This document shows, one piece after another, positions 34,650-45,650 of a stretch of DNA of 64,000 nucleotides. The translations under genes and the position numbers were made by a program. This DNA comes from Zhengitettix transpicula. Taxonomy: Eukaryota > Arthropoda > Insecta > Orthoptera > Tetrigidae. Under the pieces are notes generated by a model that did no database searches, had not been told where the DNA came from, and was given only the letters and a program-made list of their open reading frames with translations. How positions within the stretch are numbered: position 1 is the stretch's first letter; each line of letters begins with the position of its first letter. Where the stretch lies: the NCBI GenBank assembly GCA_037074705.1, contig CM073592.1:27252629-27316628 (forward strand), given 5' to 3'.

Positions 34650-34930
34650 TAGGTCATGAGATGGTGCAAGTTGTGGGGGTAGACTGACAGTTTGTTACAG
34701 TAACTTGGTAGTGTAAACTTATTCTGAAAACATTGATGTATGGAAATATGTTATGTTCAGTTCAGGATATGCTGCACACCAAAAAATTCATCCATAAAAG
34801 TTAAGAAATGGGAAGTACAGTGAGCTTGCTGCTGTCTATATATATTTGATGTTTCCAAGAATAATAATAGTACTGCTCCATGCGAAGGCTCCCACTTGAC
34901 TTCAATGCTCTCCTCCATCTTCTTTTTTCT
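34650..34930 (+). repeat. dispersed repeat, copy 1 of 3
   Basis: Shares ordered blocks with 37255-37600 and, inverted, with 41860-42110: GTGGGGG, a TTGGTAGTGTAAA-type block, GGAAATATGTTATGTTCAG and ACACCAAAA. Copies have diverged considerably, so this is an old family of unknown class. An ORF on the other strand (34757-35023) is an artefact of the repeat. Confidence 0.6.
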
Positions 34931-35141
34931 ACTACACATGTGGCAGGATTTGCACCTGTACATAATCTCTCTCTCTCTCTCTCTCATTAAAAACTGAGCA
35001 GAGTTGTGATAGTCAAATGCCAACTACTTTTCTCATGAGACATATAATTTCAAGTAAAGATTTTTTTATTAAATTGCAATGTGCTTTTGGTAACAGAAAA
35101 TTAAATAAAATTAAATAAAATGATTTATAAGTTTACCAAGT

Positions 35142-35184
35142 ATATATATGTGGCATTTCACATCTTAATTTTCTCACATCATGA
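35142..35184. repeat. 43-bp exact repeat, copy 1
   Basis: A 43-bp stretch beginning ATATATATGTGGCATTTCAC and ending CTCACATCATGA is identical at 38251-38293, 3.1 kb away in a KDM8 intron. Confidence 0.85.
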
Positions 35185-35437
35185 AAAGTATTAACATATA
35201 GTAATATTAATGAAAGAAATAAGCAGACAAGAACCAATTACAAATCTGTTCACATATTTTATACTTTCTTTTTTCACATATCCGTCAACTAAGAATAACA
35301 GCATATTTCACGATATGGTTCACACTAAACTCAACGTTAAAGTGTTTCAAAGATGAATAATGAATTAGAAAACTATGTCTGTTATAATATTTTAATACAA
35401 TTTCCAAAAATATATATCTAAAGATGGTCTAATTGTA

Positions 35438-38400
35438 TTAAGTCCACCAAAAGCTAACTGAGAAACTGACAGAAAGGGAGCGCACATGATGCCACCACCG
35501 AGGAGGAATATAAAGCATCTCCCCTTTAGCCAGCACGGTCTCTAGAGCTCTAGCTTGTGTGAAACCGGGATAGGTTGTATAGTCTGGTGTCTCTGGGTCT
35601 ACCTGTGCTGTGTTGCACAGCATGGTGCCTGTCTGTGGGTACAGGTGCTCTGAACTTTCAGGTGGGTATAGCAGAACTCTCTTATCTCCAACAACCTGTG
35701 CTAGAAGGTTATGCTTGGGATCAAAGTGCAAAGGAGAGATGGTACCCACAGGTCCCAGCCAAGCATTCACCTCAGGCTCAGGTACTGACTCTGTTGTCCT
35801 CTCCTCAAGGCTTAGACAACAGTAGTCAGGCACTCGAATATCTGACTGTAGTTCAGGAATCTGAAAAGTGGGAACGAAGTTCATGTAATGAGCAGAACAT
35901 TTGTATTCAGTTGAACTCAGAAGCAGTAACAACTTTAAAATGTAATTCAGCACATTACCATCAAATTTTACTAACAAAACATATAAAACTTGCCCAAAAA
36001 ATAAAGATACAGTGTAAATAATTTATACAGATGCAGAACTAAATCAACTTATCTAAATGTAACAGAACTATATAACATATATTTGTCTTAATAATTCACC
36101 ATTTTCTCTGAAATACTGAATAATTACTCAGAATTTAATAAAGCAGTGTGTTTCATAATATAGGTTTCCTTTTGTGTAATCGTTCACCCCAAATTGAGTC
36201 TGACACCTTTGTATTTTAGATGTTTTAACTCATTTTAATGTATTTCAATAACTCATTAAATACAATTTTTAACTGATATTTTCTTTTTATCTTTTTTGAA
36301 TTAAAATGAACTTTCTTCCTTGAGACAAATGCTAGACAAACTTTCAGATCCTACAATTAATATTACCAGAATCCCTTTCAAGTACATGGTATTCCAAAAG
36401 TACATACCTGGTCAAAGAGTGGATGTTGGGCAAGGTACCCAACCTGAGACACATGCTGAGCTGAGCGTTGTACATACTCGTCTAAGAATGTTCCCAGTGT
36501 CATAAGGCGCTGTGTCCAGTCAGGGTGTGTGTAATCACGCCCTAGTTCCACAGGCACAGTCCTAGCACCAGCTTTTGACTTGAGGTATGTTAGGTCAGTC
36601 CAACGACTTAAGGCAGGCCAATGTGCCATGCAGTCTATGAAAATATTACCAAAGTAAATAACATCTATTTTAACACTAATATACAAAAAATAAATGTTGG
36701 ATAAAGTAATCCCTACAAACTGAATTTATGAGTATCAGGAATTAAGATGTAATTGAGTTTAATTGTGGTATTTTTATGTTCCATACACCATGAATACATA
36801 CACATTATATTATATGAAATATGTACTTAATAAGTGAAAAAATATATACATAATCAGTACATAATAAATTAGCAGCTACAATTTAAGTAAAATTGGCAAT
36901 TTAATAATTTTCAAAACTGTGTATTGTCTTTAGTTACTGAAATGTTATAATAATTTTTTAATAAAAATTATCATAATCAAATAGGTAGTTACCCAATTTG
37001 AAAGTCATTGTCCTCGTTATTTGCAGAAATAATGATGAAGTATTTAGAGGCCTTCATTAGATTTTAAACCCTTATATTATTTCAGTATGTTAATATAATT
37101 ATTTAAGTGTCAGCCATAATAATATAATTATTAAAGCATTCTTGAATTAAAATAATTATGATTTCAATATATGGTTTCTTCATACAATATAGCCTAAGTG
37201 CCAAGAATAAAAAGTTTTCTTAACTTGAAACAACACTGTATAGGTCACAAGAAAGAGCAAGTTGTGTCAAGTTATGATGTGCAGTAGTCTACTGTCTTAA
37301 TATTGTAGTGGGGGCAGGCTGGAGCTCAGTTTAACATGCACCTTTGCTACAGCAGCTTAGTAGTGTAAAAGCTATTGATACAAGGAAATATATTATGTTT
37401 AGTTTAGGTTAAATTGAACACCAAAAGCAACTCGTCAGTAAAAGTGAAGAGATGATAAGTACAGGGTGTGATAAAAATACCTTCTTGCTGTGTGTATAGC
37501 TTGTTCATAAGAATATAATTAATGTTTTTAAGAATGGTATTGGTTCTATGCAAGTTGGTGTTCCCAACTGACGACAAGGTGCCTCTCAACCTTGTATGCA
37601 TATGACACAACTTGCTATATCTCATGACCTATACTTAAATATAATGTAGAGAAAAAAAATACTGAGAACTGTCAAAAATAATTAATGCAACGAAACTGTA
37701 AAACAGAGTACATGCCTGTAAGTTTGACAGGAGTCTGAGGCACAAAGTGATTGAGATAGAACTTTTCTAACGATGGACATTGAACAACTGGAATGGGCTC
37801 ACCACGAACACCTTCAATCTCCAACACTGAGACTTTAGCCGGAATCAAATGACATGGTGGTTCATCTAAAAGAGAGGAAGTGCAATTCAAGAAGCAAGTT
37901 AATTTGAATATATGTCCTCTTATTAAAAAGATGAATTACCTAAGACAAGGGCTGCATTGAGGATGCTGGCTATTTCAGTTAGACTGGGAGCAGGAGATGG
38001 CAAAGCCACCCCCAGAAGCAGGCCTCTGTCCACAACTTCCACAAGTTCTTCTATTAATTCTTTGACTTCATGTTGTTGTTCTCCCAGGAGCTGCTCCACC
38101 TGAGTTAAAACACAAACACGCAATCGCCTTGCTAGAATAAGTAAGTGTTAAGGAGACTTGTATTCCACCTTTCCCTTTGTTAACACTTTAAAAATTACAT
38201 TCTTTTGGCAACCTCCAATCCTGCCCAATGATTCATTTCTTGAATTAAAAATATATATGTGGCATTTCACATCTTAATTTTCTCACATCATGACCTACTT
38301 CTAGAACATAATCATTAAAGTTACAAAGGGTCACAGTTCTACAATAGTGGCAATTGGTTGAACCTAACAGGAAAGTAAAATGATCTGTGGCTGATAATTA

Positions 38401-39665
38401 TAGACAATATGTTACCTTGACAAGTGTTGCTACAGTATACACATGTTTCTGCCAGTCTGGAACTTCACACCATTTCCCAGTGTTCAATTGCTCCCATGTG
38501 TAATCCAATACAGCTTCTGTCTGATCCCTTCAAAAAAATAAACTTTAAATTACAGAAAAAGATGTGAAACAATGTTCATGATACTATTTATCATGTTACT
38601 TATGGTGGGATATAGACAAACTAGTACTCAAACATTAACTTTTATCACAACTAGAACACAATCGATTATTTAACTTAATTACATTTTTAATTATCAAAAT
38701 TTAATCACAAATAGTTGTTTGTGCCTGAATGTTGACAATTGCCAGACTAATTAGGACTGTTGGAAAGTAATTTGTTTTAAAGTAGCCAGATTAGCAAAAT
38801 CACCATCTCAAAGGTTTTTTTAACAAACACAACCTGTACAAATATGATTTAGAAAAGAATATATAGTCAGTTGTGAGGCACGTGGAATTACATGCAGGGA
38901 GTTCACTAAATATGCATGATTTAGGATGGACAGACCACTCTCCTAGCAACAAAGATGTGGTCTATATTAAAGATATAAAAATTACCAACACCAAGCAACC
39001 ACATTTAAAATATGGAAACAAAACTGAGATGCTTTTCGAAGGAAGTGTGAACTGTTCACGACTTTTATTGGCTAATATATTAATAATTTGTTTGATAATG
39101 AAATTGGGGCTATTACAATAAAAACATACTATATATATATAAAATTTACACAAATGAGATTCTCATCGTGACATAAAAAATAATTCATATAAGTTGAACG
39201 AAATGTAGCAGAATTTCAATATTAAGTAATTTTTTTTTTTGAAATTAGTGTCTCCTAAGTTTATTAGAATATTTATAGCCTTATCTATGTAAAATTTCAT
39301 GGTAATCGGCACCTACTTTTGCTGTCCCGAAGCCAAGCCAATAATTGAATTCTATATATAAAAATTGTGCAGATTCCGAGTTAATACAGGATATGAAAGG
39401 AATTGTTGTTCGATCAAAAATTACATAACCTTAAACATTACATTTACGAAAGATTAAGCTAAATAAATAGATAGCAAGAGAAGAAAATAATTAGATAATC
39501 ATAACTGTGTCCCTCATTACAACTCTCTCATAATTTCTCAACTTACCTATTACCAGTTTTTTTTCCATCTTGTAGGAGAAACGCGACTGATGGGTTTACT
39601 TCTTTTGGAAGAAAGGACAGGATATTATCTGGTATCAAATCCTTCACTGAACCCAAAGTATCCAT
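35438..39665 (-). CDS. KDM8: JmjC-domain protein KDM8/JMJD5, 6 exons
   Basis: KDM8/JMJD5 is an Fe(II)/2-oxoglutarate-dependent oxygenase; the human enzyme is an arginyl C3-hydroxylase, historically described as an H3K36me2 demethylase. Exons (minus): 39547-39665, 38416-38527, 37940-38099, 37716-37865, 36408-36634, 35438-35860, in phase, 396 residues. The JmjC facial triad is visible as H301, D303 (SPLHFD) and H380 (RWWHHVRSL); the 79-residue H-H spacing equals my recollection of the human protein. The cosubstrate-region KHN follows HFD. The C-terminus ends SFSVSFWW plus one residue, typical of the family. Exon 4 appears to use a GC donor (CAG/GCATGT), giving VKLTDCMAHWP with the same length as the family. 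Identification is firm; that one border is less so. Confidence 0.95.
37255..37600 (+). repeat. dispersed repeat, copy 2 of 3, in KDM8 intron 4
   Basis: Matches the 34650-34930 repeat in order of blocks, including TTAGTAGTGTAAA, GGAAATATATTATGTTTAG and ACACCAAAAGCAACTCGTCA. It lies between KDM8 exons 4 and 5. Confidence 0.6.
38251..38293. repeat. 43-bp exact repeat, copy 2, in KDM8 intron 2
   Basis: Identical to 35142-35184. It lies between KDM8 exons 3 and 2. Confidence 0.85.
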
Positions 39666-40934
39666 GCGTGATTAAGTTAATGCCACTTCAGAAGAACGTT
39701 TGAGACTCAATTTGGAACTCACTGGATCGGAGTCATCATTGGACATCATGAAGATGACATACTTTTAAAAAGAATAACAACTACGAAACTATTCTCTCCA
39801 AACGAAAGGAAATGTTTCGAATTGTCATAATTTTTGGTCAAGTTCTACTACCTATATTGTGGTATAAAGAAGAGTTTATGAACGGATTCTATTCAATTAG
39901 TTTGTGAACAGATCCATGTTATTCGTGAAGATTGCCTTGCAGAACTAGTAATAATAGAAAATATTATTGTATTCAGAATGTTACCTATTTTTTTTAATCT
40001 CCAGTTTCGGCTAATTCGTTAAAAAACGATATAATATCTCAATACGCATAAATTATATCCTGATTTCATACGAGTTTTTGCGTCCTCGGGATGTTTTGTT
40101 TGGTGTAATACGCATTGTCTGGAAAATGGCATTTTTGTACATTAACTGGGTTCTGATTCTAAGAACAGAAGATATTTTTTTTCGTTCAGAAGAACTAGAA
40201 AAATACTTCTCTTATTGACGAATATTTTCGAATAGTCCACAATTAAGAATACTCCAAACTATATTTGTCGAATCTTGAATGAACAAAGCATTTATAAATT
40301 ATTGGTTTAGCATATTTTCTTATCAGTTTCACACAATACTTATTCCTCTATTATTTTGAGACCTCTTACTTATTTTATAATCATATTTACTATTCCTAAT
40401 TCAAGCATTGTATATGTCATACAAACTTACATAGTCTTCCAGTTCAAGGATTAACATTTACTATTTCATTATTGAATAATTTTGATTGTCCATGTTAATA
40501 CTATTTTGACAGCACCACTTTCCAAATATGTTGTTCAGGGACAAGTTTAATTGTAAAAATAGAATTAGCTTAATTGTTGAGATATAATCAACATACATTT
40601 TATTTATTTAATTCCAAATAGCCTGTTTACATTCATCAAATAATACAACAGGTGCACATATTCTCACCATATTTCTTACATAACATATTCAATTTAATAA
40701 AATCCTTGGCGTATTAGTCCTTTAAATCTATAGTAATGAAATTACCTTCCTTCATGAGATACTGACCCTAAGTGGTGCCACACCCCATTCCTCATGGTTC
40801 TCTATAAAATTTATTCTCCCACATCCTTCCCAATTTTCCCTACAAGAAACCAATTCTTCAATAAAATGAAAAAAACTACGTCAATTGAAAATAATGGATA
40901 AGAAAAATAGCAAACTCAGACAAAAAGGTAATAT

Positions 40935-40985
40935 AAATACCACACAACGTTTCTGGGATCCTTGGACCTTTCGTCAGGTGTTAAG
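40935..40985 (-). ncRNA. hammerhead-ribozyme-like motif, Penelope-element type (copy B, best core)
   Basis: On the minus strand CTGACGA (40977-40971) satisfies the hammerhead CUGANGA box. A helix-forming AGGTCCAAGGATCC follows, then CAGAAACGTTGTG, with the invariant GAAA intact (40953-40949). The bases ACAC before the box can pair with GTGT after the short third stem, giving a minimal stem I. This is the layout of type I hammerheads in Penelope-like retroelements. No adjacent reverse transcriptase was seen, so this would be a solo terminal repeat. Confidence 0.5.
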
Positions 40986-41859
40986 AAGAGCCTAGGGAAA
41001 TACAACTGCACTGGTCATTTGACAACACTCAAAAATCTTACTTCTTTAATAACATATATATATATATATATATGGGAACCTGTTAATGGATAATTTTGAA
41101 TGGGACTTCCTAGATTCCTCCCATGAGAAATATTAACTGTATTCCATCCATGATACCCGCACATTATGAACCTATGGGTCCGAATTCCAATTCCTAAAAC
41201 CCATATGGAACAACTCACCCACCAGCACCACCATCCTTAAATCAAGCAAACTTACCACCTGTCTAAATCATACAAATCAAGCATCAACAATACCTCATCC
41301 AAATGTGTTGTCACATTTTCCTCAAGTGCTTTTTTTATATATATAAAATGAGGAAAGTTGGTGGCTTATATGTATTAGGAGCTTGGCTTTGCCATACAGC
41401 AGGAAGTTCAAATTTTGGAAGCCCAGAGGGCGAACACACATTCAACGTGCCGGTCAACCATGAAGAGTCTCTTCTGAGTAAAGACGCTAATGCCTTGTAA
41501 TTTATTTTCTGCACAGCCTGACTGAACCAATTGTTGATTTCAGGTATGAAAGCTACTGTCCCTTTCCTATCCAAATGTGTCTATATATATATTTTTTCAT
41601 GTACAGGAAAAAATAAATTTTTTAAGACCGAGACTCCGTCAGGATAGTAGGTCCGAAATGCCAGCAAGTTGTACTCAAAACACTGATCAAAATATGTATA
41701 TATTTTAGAAAGTCCTTTCAGATGCACAGTATAATAAGGGAGTAGATGTGAGTATTGTGGTCCAGTGGGATGCCCTTCTTGGAGCAATGCCAATCATTCT
41801 TAAAAACATTTATTATAATATTATGAATAGGTTATACAGATAGCATCAAAGTCTTCCTA

Positions 41860-42110
41860 TCACATCTTGTACTCATTATCTCAACTGTTATGAAAGTTTT
41901 TTTAGTGTACCACATATCCTGAATTGAACACTATATATTTCCTGATGTCAGTGTTTTCATAATAGTTTTTACACAACCAGGTTGCTGAAACAAAGGTTTG
42001 AGTTAAACTGAACTCAGACCTACCCCCACTGCACAGCGTACAATAACATGTCTTGCTACAACTCGTCAGCTATGAACATTTGAGGAAACTGAGAAACTTC
42101 AGTGTGTCAC
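41860..42110 (-). repeat. dispersed repeat, copy 3 of 3 (inverted)
   Basis: Reverse-complement match to the 34.7- and 37.3-kb repeats: the minus strand shows GTGGGGGTAGGTCTGAG, a GTTGTGTAAAAACTATT block, and GGAAATATATAGTGTTCA. Confidence 0.55.
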
Positions 42111-42898
42111 AGTCTGTGTGTGATAGTTATACCTTATATGTAATAAACAGGTTAGAAACTGTTTACCTTCCATGTCCAACAGAACTTTTGTCAAACTATA
42201 ACACGAAGGACACTTATTTATCAATTCAATAAATTTTCAAACAAACTAAGACTATATGTCTCTCCGTCATGAAGTAAGTACATAATATTGAAGGTTTATA
42301 AGTTATATAAATAAATGAGAGGACAACACTAGTGTAGTAGCAGCTGTCTAATATAATCTATAGATTGGCAAAATAACAATTATTGAGGTGTTGTAAGTCA
42401 CTAAACAAGTATTATGGAATCATTTTTATTAAACATACACGGCAGGTTATAGTTCTTTCACCATAAATGCTGTTAATAAGAAAAGTTATCTTTCAACATA
42501 CCTGAAGTTTATATGTACATTAGAAGTCTAGAAAATAAAGTTCCATTAGACTTAAGAATGTTTAATAATACTTAAAATGAATAACTTAATCACTCAATTT
42601 GAGTAGCAGTCTCAGCCAATTTTTTTAATATATGAGGAAAAAATGATAGTTTAAACAATTTAAATTTATCACAAACTTCAAATCACAGTCCATGGGAATA
42701 ATGAAAAATGGAAAGCTACATATGAACCACACGGGAGATTGAAACAATTCATGGATAAATGGGTTAGAACAAAAGTTACAGCTACTTTTCACATACAACT
42801 AACCAAAGGTTTTCAAGTGATATAAAGTAATGGTAAGTATGAAACCACATGAAAATATTTCAAGCTGATGCAAGAGGCATAATGTAGGTCTTGTATAA

Positions 42899-43588
42899 CT
42901 AAGCATCCTTCTTTGGTTCACCTGATGCGGCATCAACTTTATTCTGCAATTTTTTATATTCGCCAGTGAGCCTATCGTACTCTGCACTGACAGATTCAGC
43001 CTGTGACTTCAAAGCCTCTTTGTCCTTCTTCTCCAATTCGAGAGCCTTCTCAACCTTAGATAGTTTCTCCTTGAGGAGGGTCACCTCCATATCGTGGGCT
43101 TCATTAGTTGTGTTCTGGGCGGCGCTGGTTTGGTTCTGGGCGAGTAGACTCTGGGCTGTAGTGGTAGCAGATTTAGCTTGTTGCATGGCCGCTTCACTTT
43201 GGGCTAACAAAGTTGCTTGCATTGACATCAGGCAGACGAGTCTCCTAATCACCAACGACAGGAACAAGGCGAATCCGGAAATGTAGAAATTCCTCTGGGC
43301 CCTGAAGAGTCGCATGTTCACTTGCATTTCAGCGTCCAAGTGTGTGTGAGCGGATTCGTCTGGGTGGGAGTATTTTCTCATCTCGCGGATTGCGTCCAAG
43401 AAGAAAAGGACAAGCACGGCCAGTAAAATAACGAAATAAATCTGTGCCTGTGAGGTAAAGCTCTGCATAACGCGAGACTTGAAAATTTTTTGCCATCTTT
43501 TTGGTGATGCAACGGGCAACACCAAAAGCAGAACCACTACTATTTCACTATACAGGAAAGCGGCTATAATTGTCCACTGGAGACTCAT
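42899..43588 (-). CDS. BCAP31: B-cell receptor-associated protein 31 homologue (BAP29/31 family), intronless
   Basis: BAP31 is an ER membrane chaperone and sorting receptor that helps export and quality control of membrane proteins. The frame is 229 residues with three predicted membrane helices (about 6-28, 48-67 and 100-121), as in the family, and a cytosolic coiled coil (about 165-220, heptads around MEVTLLKEKLSKVEKALELE). It ends in KKDA, a KKXX dilysine ER-retrieval signal. The MSLQWT start and FKSRVMQS, RNFYISGFALFL and RRL segments are characteristic. The start codon is the first Met and the frame is full length with no intron, whereas many animal orthologues are multi-exon. It could be an ordinary insect intronless locus or a retrocopy that replaced the parent. 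Confidence 0.95.
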   Translation of the reverse strand: MSLQWTIIAAFLYSEIVVVLLLVLPVASPKRWQKIFKSRVMQSFTSQAQIYFVILLAVLVLFFLDAIREMRKYSHPDESAHTHLDAEMQVNMRLFRAQRNFYISGFALFLSLVIRRLVCLMSMQATLLAQSEAAMQQAKSATTTAQSLLAQNQTSAAQNTTNEAHDMEVTLLKEKLSKVEKALELEKKDKEALKSQAESVSAEYDRLTGEYKKLQNKVDAASGEPKKDA

Positions 43589-43954
43589 TTTTCTTCAAGT
43601 TCAGTAATACTTTGCGACGTTAAAATTCTTAATTCAATAACGGAGGTAAACTTGAAATGACTCTATCGTCAAAACTGCATACACAACTATTTGACCTGAT
43701 ACATATATCCAAAGTACAACTCAGCGAGCTTAGTCACTTTGTCAAAGCAGCCTCGCGTGAAGATATTACTCACCACCTTACAGACGACTCCATATGTCAA
43801 TAGTACGACAAATATTATTGCACCTGCATGTAAATTTAAATCAGGATATAAACATAAATAAGAGAATTAATTTCGTATTATCAAAAAACCATACAAAGAA
43901 ACTAATATCAATCTTGTGTCTAATAAAATAAGTATTAAATAAATAATTAAACCG

Positions 43955-44005
43955 AAAAATCAATTCATACGACGTTTCGTTCCAATTATGGGACTTTTTC
44001 AGGCA
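43955..44005 (-). ncRNA. hammerhead-ribozyme-like motif, Penelope-element type (copy C)
   Basis: On the minus strand CTGAAAA (44002-43996) stands for CUGANGA with one change. It is followed by GTCCC-ATAATT-GGAAC as stem II and an intact GAAAC (43978-43974) continuing GTCGTATG. The GAAACGTCGTA block is close to copy A's ATACGTCGTACG. One core base is mutated, so cleavage is unlikely. Confidence 0.42.
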
Positions 44006-44047
44006 AACAGATTATGTGCAGTTTTGAATGTATGCACACACTCACAT

Positions 44048-44051
<4 letters not shown>

Positions 44052-44089
<38 letters not shown>
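44052..44089. repeat. (TA)n microsatellite
   Basis: An alternating AT tract of about 38 bp, close to the hammerhead-like motif at 43955-44005. Confidence 0.9.
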
Positions 44090-44091
<2 letters not shown>

Positions 44092-45650
44092 TCATTACAG
44101 CAGTAGGTGAAATGTGTTAAATAGTATTAATTATAGCATGTCTATGATACGTACGATATAAGATAATTTAAAATAAATTCAAAGATTTTATATTCATTTG
44201 GTTCAAATATAGTGATAGAATAGAATATATTCCTTTTCATACATTCACATGACACGCAAAGCTTCAAGTATGTGGAAAGAGTCATATATTTTATTTGGTT
44301 AAGGACTTATATTATATAGATTAATGTATATAAGAATATCTAGAGTACAAAATCAAAATAATTATTTTTACTTTAGATATAAAATATTTCAATAGTTAAA
44401 GACCAATTATTTACACTATTATATTAAGCTTAAATGTATAGTGATAGAATAATCATTTAGAAGCTGTACGAACAGCACTGGACGTTAATAAAAGAATAAA
44501 ACGAAGACAGACCAAACAAAGGTCAGGAAGAGTTAGAAATAACCAACACCATGGTTTAATTTTCATCTTGGGGAAACAAAACAGGAAAAAAATATCCCAA
44601 AAAGTGCAAATTATAATCTAAGATTCATAAAAGACATGCTCTTTTGTTAAAATATGTACACAAAATAATTTATGAGAAATATGAATCATAAACAAACAAA
44701 TTAAAAAAAGACCAGACCATTTAATATGCTTTAGTACAGCATCAGCTGTGAATTTAATGAGGATTGTAATCCTATCAGATTTCATTCAAAGTAAAATGCG
44801 TAGTAATTGTAAAATATTGATAATAATTATCCTATTAATCGTTACAACTTGGAGTAACAAACTGCGTGTTCAACAATTTGAATAGATGATTTCTTCCAAA
44901 GGGAACGGTAAGTTAGCCTAATAAATTATAAAGGAGACAACCATAGAGTCCCTAATACGCTCGAGAGGCTTGTTACAAGATTGTGAAGCTGCAAATGAAG
45001 GTGATACATCTATGAACAACGCTTGCTCAGATACGAATCTTAAAATATCTTATTGAGGAATCCCCCAAAATAAAAGTGAGAACGAGGTTACCCTCACGAT
45101 CAGTCCATTGTGTGACGCTTAATCGTTCTATGTATGCTAATTATGGGGCTATTTTAGCAAATCACGTAAGACACATATGACAGATTCCAGAATTACAAAA
45201 CTCAGCGGATTTTCTACAAGAACAACAACTTTGGTAACGGTCACAGGGCACTAAATAAAGAATCCTTAATTGGATCTCGTCCGGATAAGATCTAATCGGA
45301 CTTCAAAAAATTCAAATTGAGAGCCGTAAGCAAACAAAACAGAGGTTCAAAACTAATATAGTTTCTTCAAAGCCTGATTTTCGCATTATTCGAGGATTAA
45401 AAGCAATAGTATCCCAGGAATTTTTTTTTATAAGTTTAGCTATAATTATTTATTTATGCGATCCACGAGGAGAGTTTAACTGCAGCTAACAATAGCAACA
45501 GACTATTATTCGAAATAATTGAGAGAGCTATCACCGGTGTGACACGCAGAAGGGAGAGTTCATCACCTGGACCACGCAGATCCTTGAGGGGCCCCTCTCA
45601 TTCATAACCTCGTGAACTGTAACAGATATCGTCTATCAGTCGGCTGCAGG

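Larger units (their letters stand above)
34140..35437. other. noncoding spacer between KDM8 and the MADF-BESS gene
   Basis: It holds a dispersed repeat (about 34650-34930), a (CT)n tract at 34966-34985, and one copy of a 43-bp sequence repeated in a KDM8 intron. No gene is supported. Confidence 0.5.
39666..42898. other. noncoding spacer between BAP31 and KDM8
   Basis: No gene is supported. It holds a hammerhead-like motif (40935-40985), a (TA)n tract near 41049-41073, and the inverted third copy of the dispersed repeat. A minus-strand AATAAA at 42425-42430 may serve BAP31. Confidence 0.5.
43589..45650. other. noncoding spacer between BAP31 and the ATP-grasp-like gene
   Basis: The two genes diverge here. 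The stretch contains a hammerhead-like motif (43955-44005) and a (TA)n tract (44052-44089). The proximal ~100 bp before 45651 becomes GC-richer, as expected for a promoter or 5' UTR. No other gene was seen. Confidence 0.5.

Noticed and set aside
41015..41218. Possible gene around short ORFs near 41 kb
   Set aside because: ORFs run through a (TA)n tract and have no recognisable domain; they look like repeat-derived noise.
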